From contig CM032132.1 of NCBI GenBank assembly GCA_018894105.1, forward strand, positions 30,679,379-30,743,378: a stretch of 64,000 nucleotides of DNA, in the 5' to 3' direction. The notes under the pieces were generated by a model that was not told the origin of the DNA, did not search any database, and saw only the letters and a program-made list of their open reading frames with translations. Below, one piece after another: positions 1-9,359 of this stretch. The translations under genes were made by a program, and so were the position numbers. Source of the stretch: Jacaranda mimosifolia. Its lineage: Eukaryota; Streptophyta; Magnoliopsida; Lamiales; Bignoniaceae. Each line of letters begins with the position of its first letter. Positions within the stretch are counted from its first letter, which is position 1.

Positions 1-2
1 GC

Positions 3-313
3 ACTTTCGAGTCCATGGTCGAGGAGAAAGCAACTGAATATGCCTACATGAGTTTCCTAAAGTGCCAAGCCCAACTTCAGAAACTGGGTGGGATCATTGA
101 AGGCTTTGATCTAGAGTAGCTCGACCCACCAAAGACGTAGATCTAAAAGATTACCCCTCGAGCGGGCTCTCGAAAGAAGATGAGGCTGAGGACAAGTTCG
201 CATTCTTAGCCAAAGAAGACGAGGTCTCTCCCCCAGATGCAGAGAAAGGTGAAATTCCTCACGAAGCTCCTACTTCCCATGAAGCGACCACAGAAATTGG
301 GCTACAAGTATAG
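3..313 (+). pseudogene. Antisense extra ORF relic of the Tat-like element
   Basis: Read on the plus strand, opposite to pol, this gives a coding-like segment with an F-S-x-V-E and F-L-K-C-Q-A-Q-L pattern followed by a stop at 117-119. A shift of frame then leads into an acidic tail (S-K-E-D-E-A-E-D, then A-K-E-D-E) ending at TAG 311-313. Position (between pol and the missing 3' LTR) and orientation fit the antisense extra genes known in Tat-type elements, such as gene23 of Grande. Its function is unknown in the family. The C-terminal part here looks like the end of a coiled-coil or charged protein. The upstream part of the gene lies outside the window. Probably broken by a frameshift between 120 and 155. 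Confidence 0.45.
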
Positions 314-507
314 TAGAAATTCTACTAAAATGAGAGTTTGTATTTTTATATTTTTTCCTGGGTCGGGTTCCCCCAACCCCTATTCCCAATTGTACTGCGA
401 GCCCAAGGACCCAAACGATATTGTAAATGCTTGAACTTAATGAAGTACATGGTTTTCATTAATTATCACTTTATATAACATTCGATGCTTTATCTCAATA
501 TCTCGTC
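314..507. other. Spacer between antisense ORF relic and tandem repeat
   Basis: Non-coding stretch, partly AT-rich, with short G and C runs near 360-385. No feature recognised. Confidence 0.5.
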
Positions 508-1140
508 TCATTGAGGAGGGTCTCGCTCAGGAACTCGATCCCATTTACTTGGGAGTTTCCTCGCCATGGGGATCTTGCACAGATCCCTCACGGGAATTCG
601 CTCCCATTCACTTAAGAATTTTCTCGCCGTGGGGATCTTGCACAGATCCTCTGCGGGAACTCGATCCCATTCTCTTTGGAATTTCCTCGCCGTGAGGATC
701 TTGCACAGATCCCTCGTGGGAACTCGATCCCATTCACTTGGGAATTTTCTTGCCGTGGGGATCTTGCACAGTTCCTTCGTGGGAACTCAATCCATTCACT
801 TGGGAATTTTCTTGCTGTGGGGATCTTGCACAGATCCCTCGTGGGAACTCAATCCATTCACTTGGGAATTTTCTCGCCGTGGGGATCTTATATAGATCGC
901 TCGCGGGAACTCAATCCCACTCACTTGGGAATTTTCTCGCCGTGGGGATCTTGCACAGATCCTTCGTAGGAACTCGATCCCACTCATTGAGGAATTTTCT
1001 CACTGTGGGGATCTTGCACGGATCCCTCGTGGGAACTCGATCCCATTCACTTAGGAATTTTCTCGCCGTGGGGATCTTGCGCAGATCTCTCGCAGGAACT
1101 CGATCCCACTCACTGGGGAATTTTCTCATCGTGGGGGTTT
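508..1140. repeat. 63-bp tandem repeat, about 10 units, 3' region of the Tat-like element
   Basis: The phrase GATCTTGCACAGATCC and its variants recur at 571, 634, 697, 760, 822, 884, 947, 1010 and 1073, and a degraded one at 1136, so the spacing is 63,63,63,62,62,63,63,63,63. Each unit also contains GGGAACTCGATCCCATTCAC and a TTTTCTCGCCGTGGGG-like block. Because 63 is a multiple of three, long open frames appear in several phases, but they are repetitive artefacts. Tandem repeats in the 3' untranslated region are known for Tat-type gypsy elements and can seed satellite DNA. Confidence 0.95.
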
Positions 1141-1261
1141 TGTCTGTAATGAAAAAAGATATAGACAATATTGCTTGAAAAACAAGTTCCTGGAATTAAA
1201 TAAAGCAAGTTGAGCGAACTGCATTACAAGGAAAATTGTCATTACAAAGTTCATTACATTT

Positions 1262-2393
1262 TCAAATATAAAATTTTTTTAAATTCTGTACGTTCCACGA
1301 TCTCGGTAGCTCCTTTCCCCTAGCATCCTCCAACCTATATGACCCTTGCCTAGTTACCTTCACCACTTCGTATGGTCCTTCCCAATTTGGGTCCAGCTTT
1401 CCTACTGCTTGGATACCTCCACCTTTTTCAAGACCCAATCTCCTATCCCGAAGCTCTTCCATTGAACTTTCTTGTTGTATTATCGCGCCATGAGATTCTT
1501 ATATTCTTGGATCTTGATATATGCCTTATCCCGCTTTTCTTCTATTATCTCCAACTCGAACTCTTTAGCATCAACATTATCTCCGGGCTCATACTCCCAA
1601 ATTCTTCGGGTCGGTTCCACAATTTCGGCAGGGATCATAGCTTCGGCTCCATACATTAAGCAGCACAGGGTCTCTCCCGTGGCCGTTTTTGGGGTGGTTC
1701 GATGTGCCCACAAGACTCCCTGGAGTTCGTCAGCCCATCCTCCCTTAGCGTTATCTAATCGGGCCCTAAGGCTTTTCAAAAGGTCCCTATTTGTTACTTC
1801 TGTCTGACCATTTGCTTTCGAGTTCCCAGCTGAAGTGAATCGCTGTTTGATCTTGAGCTCCTCACACCAGCTTCTAATTTTCTTCCCCTTGAATTGGGTT
1901 CCATTGTCTGAAATCAAAACTCTATGGATCCTAAATCTGCATATTATGTTTTTCCAGAGGAAACCTATGACCTCATTCTCTGTGACCTTTACGAATGCCT
2001 CTGCCTCTACCCATTTGCTGAAATATTCGGCCACTACTATTACAAACCTCTTCTGACCCTAAGCCTTCAGGAACAGGCCCAGTATATCTATTCCCCATTG
2101 ATCAAAATGACATGACAGATGAACCGACTCTATTGAGACAACGGGTCGATGGAATAGGTTGGCATGGATATGGTATTTCTCACACTTCTTCACTAAGGTG
2201 GCCGCGTCTTGGTTCATTGTGGGCTAGAAATACACCTGCCAGAGAGCCTTCACGGCCAAAGACCTTCAACTTGGGTGGTTCCCGCAGTTACCCTCATGGA
2301 TTTCTCACATCACATATTGAGCATGCTCAGGTCCCAGACATTTTAACAGAGGTCCTTCAACCGATCTCTTATATAAATCCTCGCCGACCATAA
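1262..2393 (-). pseudogene. Integrase of the Tat-like element (decayed)
   Basis: From N to C (high to low coordinates): a degraded H-H-C-C zinc-binding region (2393-2115) with an in-frame TGA at 2305-2307 and frame changes; the first catalytic Asp in W-G-I-D-I-L-G (about 2085); the second in I-S-D-N-G-T-Q-F and the Glu in N-G-Q-T-E-V-T-N within the open stretch 2034-1480; and the C-terminal GPY/F module (L-D-P-N-W-E-G-P-Y-E-V) at 1462-1262. The catalytic D-D-E residues are therefore present, but the protein is cut into at least three frames. Integrase would insert the cDNA into chromosomes. Confidence 0.85.
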
Positions 2394-2505
2394 CGAACCG
2401 GTTTGCCCTGAAAGTTAGTCTTTTAGCCTCATTCTGGTCTTCGGGTAAGGTCCCGTTTGTCAAGTATTGAATAAGGTTGTCCTTCCAAGCCGCCCCTTTC
2501 TCTAT

Positions 2506-3210
2506 CTACATCACCATCTCTTTTTCAGGGATGGCATCCTCTAACTCAGATCTCTCAACTACCAGCAAGGTTATATTCGCGTTTCGGGTTCCTATGGTAG
2601 AACTGCCAAACTTAGCCAAGGCATCCGCCCTTTCATTCTTTTCCCTCCGGATTTGCTGTACTTGGCAGAATTCAAACTTTACCATGAGCTCCTTTACCTT
2701 TCTAAAGTATTCCGTCATCGACCTCTCTCGGGTTTCAAAGGTTCCTTCTATTTGGAGAGCAACAAGTTGTGCGTCAATGTAAACATTCAACTTCTTAATA
2801 TTCATACGCTTGGCGGCCTTTAGCTCTGTAATTGTGGCTTCATATTCTGCTTCATTGTTTGTGACCCCGAAAGCTAGTTTAATAGTAAACTCGAGCTCCA
2901 CGTGCTCGGGTCCTTTGAGGAAAATTCCCACTGCCCCATACTGGGACGGGGCGGATCTATCGACATGCATCATCCATATTTCTTTACTCGGTTCGGGGTC
3001 GTGCCCATATTGGCCCTCTGCCCCTTGCAGTATCTTACTCACGTAGTATACTGGCTTGTGTACCGCGTTCTCCTCTTTAACCAGCACTGAGCTGACTGCA
3101 TACCCTGATATTCCCAAATACAAGTAGAGGGGCTCCCCCAAAATAGGTTTTGCCAATATAGGATGTGAGGCTAGGTACCCTTTATGGTCTTGAAATGCCT
3201 TTTCACACAC
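2506..3210 (-). pseudogene. RNase H region with gypsy-type and second (archaeal-like) RNase H fused by an internal deletion
   Basis: One open frame of 234 codons begins with the end of RT and the start of the usual gypsy RNase H (Y-Y-V-S-K-I-L-Q-G-A-E). After G-Q-Y-G-H-D it jumps straight to the second RNase H module: M-H-V-D-R-S, then T-N-N-E-A-E-Y-E-A, Y-I-D-A-Q-L-V and E-R-A-D-A-L-A-K. These carry the four acidic positions expected of an active RNase H fold. Family members normally have roughly 80 or more residues (rest of the first RNase H and a connection) between the two, so an in-frame deletion is inferred. A second RNase H of archaeal type is a known hallmark of Tat elements. Confidence 0.8.
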
Positions 3211-3219
3211 TTCATCCCA

Positions 3220-4010
3220 TTAGAAGTTCTTCATGTTCCTCTGGATCTTAAAAAATGGCAAACTCTTGTCGGCTGACCTCGAGATGAACCGATTTAAGGA
3301 TGCTATCCTACCCATCAATTTCTGCACGTCCTTTACTGACTTAGGTGAGCTCATGTTGATAATAGCCTTAATCTTCTCTGGGTTCGCCTCTATCCCCCAC
3401 TCGCTAACCAAGTACCCCAAAAACTTTTCTCCTCTAACTCCGAAGGTACATTTAGATGGGTTAAGTTTCATCTTGTATTTTCTCATTATAGCAAAGGCTT
3501 CTTCCAAATGCTCAAAGTGGTCGAGCTTGCTCAAGCTCTTGACCAGCATATCATCAACATATACTTCCATTGTGACCCCGATCTGTTCCTTAAACATCTT
3601 GTTAACTAACTGTTGGTAAGTGGCTCCCGTATTTTTTAACCCAAAGCGTATGACGTTATAGCAGAAGATCCCTCTTTCAGTTATGAATGTTTATCTCGAT
3701 CTTCTTCTGCCATAAAGATTTGGTGGTATCCCTGGAAAGTATCCATCATGCTAAGGAGAGCGCATCCTACTGTGGAGTCCACCAACACATCAATCCGCAG
3801 CAAAAGGTAGGGATCCTTAGGATAGGCCTTATTCAGGTCAGAGTAATCTGTACACACTCTCTATTTATCACGTGTCTTTGGTATGACCACCACATTCAAC
3901 AACCACTTCGTGTACCTGATCTCAACAACATAACCTGCTTCCAGCAGTTTATTTACTTCATCCTCTATGATCTTGTTCTTCATGGCCCCGTGATTCCTCT
4001 ATTTTGCTAG
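3220..4010 (-). pseudogene. Reverse transcriptase of the Tat-like element (stop and frameshift)
   Basis: The C-terminal half (3597-3220) is open and holds the catalytic Y-V-D-D box (3550-3561), followed by the S-K-C-T-F-G and F-L-G-Y-L-V-S motifs. The N-terminal half is readable in two frames (C-T-D-Y-S-D-L-N-K-A, then G-Y-H-Q-I, then F-C-Y-N-V-I and F-G-L-K-N). A TAG at 3861-3863 sits where the family has a tryptophan (TGG to TAG), and the frame slips near 3690-3700. The enzyme would copy element RNA into DNA but cannot be made from this copy. Confidence 0.88.
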
Positions 4011-4450
4011 ATGGGCCGGACCTGGGGATCCACGTTTAACCTGTGTACTATCACCCTAAGGTCTATCCCTTCAAACTCTGAGGGCTTCCAAGCGAAGACG
4101 TCCGCATTCTTTCTTAGGAATTCGATAGTCAATAATTCCAATTCTGGGGTAATTTGAGTTCCAATCCTTATCGTCTTGCTCGGGTCCCCCGGTATTAACT
4201 TAATTTCCTTGATCCCACCTGCAGGTTCGATCCTATAGTCCTCGACTCGTCTCTTCTTATTCTCATCTTGGGGTTTCAAGTTTGCTAAGTCTTTTGCTGA
4301 GGCCACGATGGCTTTATTTCCCTTTGACGTAGATCTTCCTTCCTCGTCTTTCCACCCCGACCCCAATCTCGATCCCGAGGTTTCACCCTTAAGCCTCTTT
4401 TTCAGAGACACATGGTAGCATTCCCTTGCTTCTTTTTCATCGCAACTCAC
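4007..4450 (-). pseudogene. Protease-RT linker of gypsy pol
   Basis: An open frame of 147 codons with the E-F-L-R-K-N-A-D-V-F-A-W pattern followed by H-R-L-N-V-D-P is the conserved stretch just before RT in Tat/Athila-type pol. It overlaps the protease frame by four bases and the RT frame by four, so frame slips separate the parts of one former polyprotein. Confidence 0.75.
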
Positions 4451-4830
4451 TCTCCAATTCCTCTGGTTGGGAATTTCATTTTAAGGTGGAAAGCCGATAT
4501 TACTGCTTGGAACTGGTTCAAACCAGGTCTACCGAGGACCACGTTATATGCAAATGGGGCATCCACCACCAAGAATTTTAGCATCAGGGTCTTGCGGCAT
4601 GGATCTTTTCCCAGAGACATCGGGAGGTCAATAGTTCCCATCAGCGTGATCTTGGCCCTTCCAAATCCTACTAACGATGTGTAAATCGGGGAGACCTTTG
4701 TGAGCGTGAGCTCTATCTTTTTTAGGACCTCCAAAATATTATGTCTACTAAGCTTCCACTATCCACCAAGACTTTGTGTACAGCAAATTTTGCTATATCC
4801 ATGGTGATGACCATAGGGTCATTTTGGGGA
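4447..4830 (-). pseudogene. Aspartic protease of the Tat-like element (frameshifted)
   Basis: The active-site motif V-L-V-D-S-G-S is readable on the minus strand near 4760-4785. The C-terminal half (V-V-D-A-P-F-A-Y-N-V-V-L-G-R-P-G-L) is in a different frame at 4734-4447. The switch lies close to 4740, just after the D-S-G-S box. The intact enzyme would cleave the Gag-Pol polyprotein. This copy cannot make a continuous protease. Confidence 0.8.
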
Positions 4831-4919
4831 CCTACGACCCCCAGAGAGTCCCTGCCAACAAATGTAATAACAGGCTCGTTAGCAATATTCATCACGGCAC
4901 TAGTTCTTTTCTGATTTAG

Positions 4920-6585
4920 CTAGTTCTTGAAAGATCTACTGTGCCTCTTTCTCGAGCTATGGGAATCCCTAGATGTGGGACCCCCAGCTATCATGTATAT
5001 TACTCCTTGCCTGGGTAAGTTGTCCCCCACGGGGTCGTTGATTACTTCCTTACCCTTTATTTCTCTACTTCGGGATCTACTCTGAGACCAAGATTGATCC
5101 CCTTTCCTTCTAGGCTCGCCCTCGGACTCGTGCCCTCGGGTTCTAACGACGAACTCCTTCAGATACCCTTGCCTGATGAGCCTCTCGACCTCATCTTTGA
5201 GCTGAATGCAATCCTCAATGTCATGACCCTGATCTTTATGAAAACAACAGTATTTGTTTGAGTTTCGCCTTGTGGGGATGTCTTGTATCTTCCGAGGCGA
5301 TTGTAGTATCTTTGATCCCTCAATGGCCATAAGTACATGCGACCTTGTGGTGTTGAGTGCGGCGTAATGATTGTACTTCCTCAGCGGGGATCGTTGACGA
5401 TCTTTGGAGGACCTTGGTCTTTTTCAGACCTCCTCTGGTCTTTCTCAGTCTTACGTGGAGCACTTTTGGACCACTCATGATCCTTCATGACATTGATCTC
5501 TTCTTCCTGGATGTAGCGTTGCGCCACCTCCATCATTTGCTCTATATCCTCTGGGGGTTCTTTGGCAAGAGCTAATGCCAATGGTCCATTTTTTAGGCCA
5601 TGTATAAGGATGCTTGTGATCATATCAATGTACAGGTCTTGCACTTCCAGCATCTCATTGTTGAATCTGCTTATGAAGCTTTTTAAGCTTTCATCCTCCC
5701 TTTGCCGTATAGTGAACAAATAAGTTGCCGATCTCTTGAACTTTTTCTTACTAGCGAACTGGTATAAAAATCTCCTTATGAGCTGATCATAAGACACTAT
5801 CATTCCTGGGACTTGCCCCATGAACCACTTTTGCGCCCTCCCGGTGAGCGTGGTTACAAAGATCCTAGATTGATGGCGTCGGACTGACCATATAAATTCA
5901 TGATATTTTCAAAGGCTGTTACATGTTCTTGGGGGTCCTTATTCCCATCATACTTAGGCAGGTCGGGTAGTTTGAAGTGTGATGCCATCGATTCGGCCAA
6001 TATCTCTGCCGATAACGGTGAGTTTTTTTTCTGCAATGCCAAAGTCCCTTTCTTTTTAAGCTCGTCGATCTTCCTGCTCAACTATTCCACCTGGTTACTT
6101 ATCTCATCAAATTCCTCCTTGGAGAGCGATGGTTGGGGTCTCTTAAACGACGGGTCATCCCCGTTTAGTGTCAGCGGTTCCAACTTTGACCCTTCCTCCC
6201 TTCGGTAAACATTAGGGGGGTGATACACCTTTTTTGCCACCTTACTTCCCCTCTCTTCTGAATCCGCAGTCTCCTCTCTCCTGGATATCCGCAATTCCTG
6301 CACCCCTTCCACTAGCAAAGGTCCTGGCCTTCTCTCTTGGAACAGAGACTTGTTTACTAATGCGGGACCTGCCTGAAGGGGTGCCACTACTTCTTCTCGA
6401 GCTCAACGCTCGCGTTCCTCCCATAATTGCTGGCTTATCTTAAAGAGCATTTGTTCGAGATCGCTCCTACTAACCTAGATGATTTGTGTTCCGCCAGGAT
6501 CCAATGACGAAGTTCTTGGCTCTACACCCGCTTGAGCATTCTGCACTACCGCAAATTAATCGACCCCTTTATTCTCAACTAAGTC
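4920..6585 (-). pseudogene. gag of the Tat-like element (broken)
   Basis: The pieces are the N-terminal region (6585-6082, with stops near 6460 and 6410), the L-P-K-Y-D-G-N-K-D-P-Q-E-H segment (6081-5854), the retrotransposon gag core (5821-5381; S-Y-D-Q-L-I-R-R-F and R-F-N-N-E-M), and the zinc-knuckle-like C-F-H-K-D-Q-G-H-D-I-E-D-C (within 5330-4920) followed by an Arg/Ser-rich tail. A single-base slip near 5870 separates the second and third pieces. Gag would form the particle that packages element RNA. No reliable start codon is visible. Confidence 0.85.
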
Positions 6586-6590
6586 TTTTG

Positions 6591-7111
6591 CAAAAAATGG
6601 TTATAATGTAGTATGAACGATAAATTACCCAGTAAATAGTTTCTTGATGTTCTATCAAATTTGGCAAGTTACACATGTAATGTACAAAATAAGAAAAAGC
6701 CATGTTTTTGTTTTCAAGTAAAATAAAAAACCAACTTTCAACTTTAAAACAGTTTTGAAAAGACATACATATGCCATATGACAACTTTTCAAGTTAAATT
6801 AGGTTACAATTAGAAAATCACATTTATTAGGACATTCTTGAAAATATACTTTTAGAACTTTTATGATTTCAAATTTGGGTACAATCAAAATTAAAGTTGT
6901 CCATAAGAAGAACTTCAAAAAAATGCTTTCAGAGGCCTTCAGAACTTTAAATATGACCAATGATCAGAGAATTATACTTATCGAAATATTATTGGAACAT
7001 ACTTTCAAAGCTTCTAAGGGTTAACGAAATATATAAGTTATCACAAGATAACAATTATTTACTTATTCATTCTCGTGAACTTTTGTAATATCAATTGGCT
7101 ATATTAAATAA
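6591..7111. other. AT-rich DNA without recognised feature
   Basis: Low-GC sequence directly beyond the truncated gypsy element. No LTR, TIR or coding motif was seen on either strand. Confidence 0.5.
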
Positions 7112-7318
7112 AATCTTAACTACAATTCCATCAACTAGGTTCTTAGTTACTATTATTATCCTATGAGGGCTTTAACTATAACCCTATTAAGTAGGTTTGG
7201 ACACTACTACTATTGCCTGTAAGAAGGCCTTGACTATAACCTTGTTAAGTGGGTCCTGAGACTATTATTAAATTACCATCAGGAGAATTTTAACTAAAAT
7301 CCCATTAAGTGTGTTAAA
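7112..7318. repeat. Degenerate tandem repeat, unit about 55-60 bp, about 4 units
   Basis: The pattern TTAACTATAACCCTATTAAG, then TAGGTT, then ACTATTATTATT, is repeated four times with drift: TTAACTACAATTCCATC, TTAACTATAACCCTATT, TTGACTATAACCTTGTT and TTAACTAAAATCCCATT. No coding potential. Confidence 0.7.
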
Positions 7319-7483
7319 AAATTATGCTATTGGATGTATCTTCATAGCACTGTTTCAATCATTCAGAGCATAGTCCTCAATTGACCTTTTTCTTCAGAAA
7401 AAAGAAATTTTATAAAAGAAAATAGAAGAAGCAATTTCATATTTTTCATCTTTGTCGATTTGGGATCGCATGATAGACTTTAA

Positions 7484-8346
7484 GGTGGTGATTGATATGC
7501 ATGAATGGAATTATGTGGAAATGGAATAAACATGTGAATTGACTGATTTCAATATAAGTTATCCTTTGCTTGATATAATAAAGCAGTTTAGATCATCTAT
7601 TACAATTTATGTTTCTTCTTTTATTCCACTGCATAGATATATGACACGTGTATTAAATGTTTCCTTATAAAAATAATTAATTGAGAATCAAACACACTTG
7701 GCATATATGCAGTACATTGGAATATGAAATGAAATACGAAATGGAATATAGGATCAAAGGTGATAATAAAGGAATGAAAAAGGAATGGAATTGTCATTCT
7801 TTACTTAATTCCAATATCATAATTGGTATTTAGCAATGATAGGTAGAAATGGAATGAAAGTATTTCAAATGATCAAATTATCCTTTTGTACAAAAATATT
7901 TTATTGATAAATTATTTATATCTCATAACTCGATGCTTTTTATGCAATCTTTAATTTTTTATTTTGTAAAAGTGTATGACAAAGACAATAATTTATTTAT
8001 ATTTTGGAAAGTAAAACTAATTTTTTATGAGTAAGAATAAAATAATGATAGGAGTTTGAATATAATAAGAGAAATCCTTGTAGATAAGAAGATACTGTCA
8101 AGAAGATATATACAAAAGTTTTTGTGATGGTTTAAAATTCTGTTATTAAATATTAGGGGATAATTTTGTCCATACAAAAATAAGTTAAATAGATTTGGAA
8201 TAGTTAAACCTATGGAGGAGGGAAGAAATGGCTAAACCTACGGGAATAAAAATTCCCATTCTTAAATTTTATCAATCATAGGTTTAGGAATAGAATTGAA
8301 AATGCTTATTCCATTTTTACTTCATTTCTGCATACCAATCATACTA
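7484..8346. mobile_element. Short TIR element (PIF/Harbinger-like candidate), copy 1
   Basis: The left end GGTGGTGATTGATATGCATG and the right end (as its reverse complement TGATTGGTATGCAGAAATG) form an imperfect inverted repeat. TAA lies on both outer sides (7481-7483 and 8347-8349), which suits a 3-bp target duplication. A second copy at 52703 shares the left end and the inner phrase around TAGCAATGA-TAGG-AGGAATGGAATGA. No transposase is encoded, so it is non-autonomous. Superfamily assignment is tentative. Confidence 0.55.
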
Positions 8347-8352
8347 TAAATA

Positions 8353-8670
8353 ACAGAAACTTCAACATAGCATTGTCAAATCCCCTTTTTCTATACATAG
8401 AGATCATTTGGACAGAAATATATATACATTTTTCTAAAAAATCATTTTACAAAATCATAGAAGGATGAAACTACTTACAAACATATAATTCTCCTTTTTT
8501 TACTAAAAAACATTTTACAAGAAAACATAGAAGACAGAAAACAACTGACTTTACTTATCAGAAATTTTTAACATAGCATGCTCAAATTCTCTTTTTATTA
8601 AAAAAATCATTTAAACAGAAAATATATCTTTCTTTTTGAAAGGCCATTTTACAAAAACATAAAAAGAAGT
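8353..8670. repeat. Diverged duplication of about 105 bp, spacing about 215 bp
   Basis: The segments at 8353-8460 and 8568-8670 share the order CAGAAA-TT-AACATAGCAT, TCAAAT-C-C-TTTTT, ACAGAAA-ATATAT and CATTTTACAAAA. AT-rich and non-coding. Confidence 0.5.
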
Positions 8671-9354
8671 AATGATTTACCCATGTCAATTTTCCTTTCA
8701 CTTAATCTACAGGTTGGTCCGTATTACCTAAATCCTATACACAAGTAAAACATGATAAATTAGGGCCCTAAATATACCTAAACAAATCAGAATATACTAT
8801 AGTATAATTGACTATAGGCTCTTCACCTTTGCCTTTGTGATATTTTTCTTTTTATGGAGAAACTTATTATTTATGGAGAACTTTCATATGAAAAGATGGC
8901 GGCACAAAAAAGGGGGATCTAGAGTTTCATATCACCTATATTTATTAATTCTATTCTATTATTTAGTTTAGAATAAACTATATATATATTTATTAGAATT
9001 AATTGTTTTTTGACCGCATCAGTCAAATAAAAAAATGGGTCATTCCTTTGCTTTGTGGAAAGAGCCAATCAAAGAATTTGATTATATCCTTTCTAAGCAT
9101 TCTATTTCATCTGATATTTCGTAAGGATAAAATAAGGGATAGAGTACAAAATAGACTTCTTTCTTTTTTTTTTTTATTAAAATTTTCTTAAAACAAATTT
9201 CAATTAAAACTAATATAAAGAAACCTAAATTAAATATCTAAATTAACAACTAAATTATTAGAATTTATTTAAATATATATATATACCGTTATGTTTGGGT
9301 TTAGTAGGCCCGTATGTTCAGATAATTTTTGGGGATAAAAACTATTTAGATAGG
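8671..9354. other. AT-rich DNA without recognised feature
   Basis: No coding, TIR or LTR signal. A 62-codon open frame at 9003-9191 is low-complexity and not supported. Confidence 0.4.
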
Positions 9355-9359
9355 GTCTT

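Larger units (their letters stand above)
1..6590 (-). mobile_element. Ty3/gypsy retrotransposon, Tat-like lineage, partial and decayed
   Basis: Minus-strand order gag (6585-4920), protease (4830-4447), linker (4450-4007), reverse transcriptase (4010-3220), RNase H (3210-2506) and integrase (2393-1262) is the Ty3/gypsy order. Two RNase H modules, a tandem-repeat block after pol and an antisense ORF beyond it are traits known from the Tat group (Grande, Ogre, Retand relatives). The 3' LTR would lie left of base 1. At the 5' end the composition drops abruptly to AT-rich near 6590, and neither a primer-binding site nor an LTR is visible there, so the 5' end is probably truncated. Several stops and frameshifts show it cannot produce its own proteins. 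Confidence 0.88.

Noticed and set aside
508..1140. CRISPR-like regular repeat
   Set aside because: Units are contiguous copies of one sequence without unique spacers, in a plant retroelement.
566..1178. Several overlapping long frames on both strands
   Set aside because: They arise because the tandem unit is 63 bp, a multiple of three. The translations are the unit repeated, without any independent coding sign.
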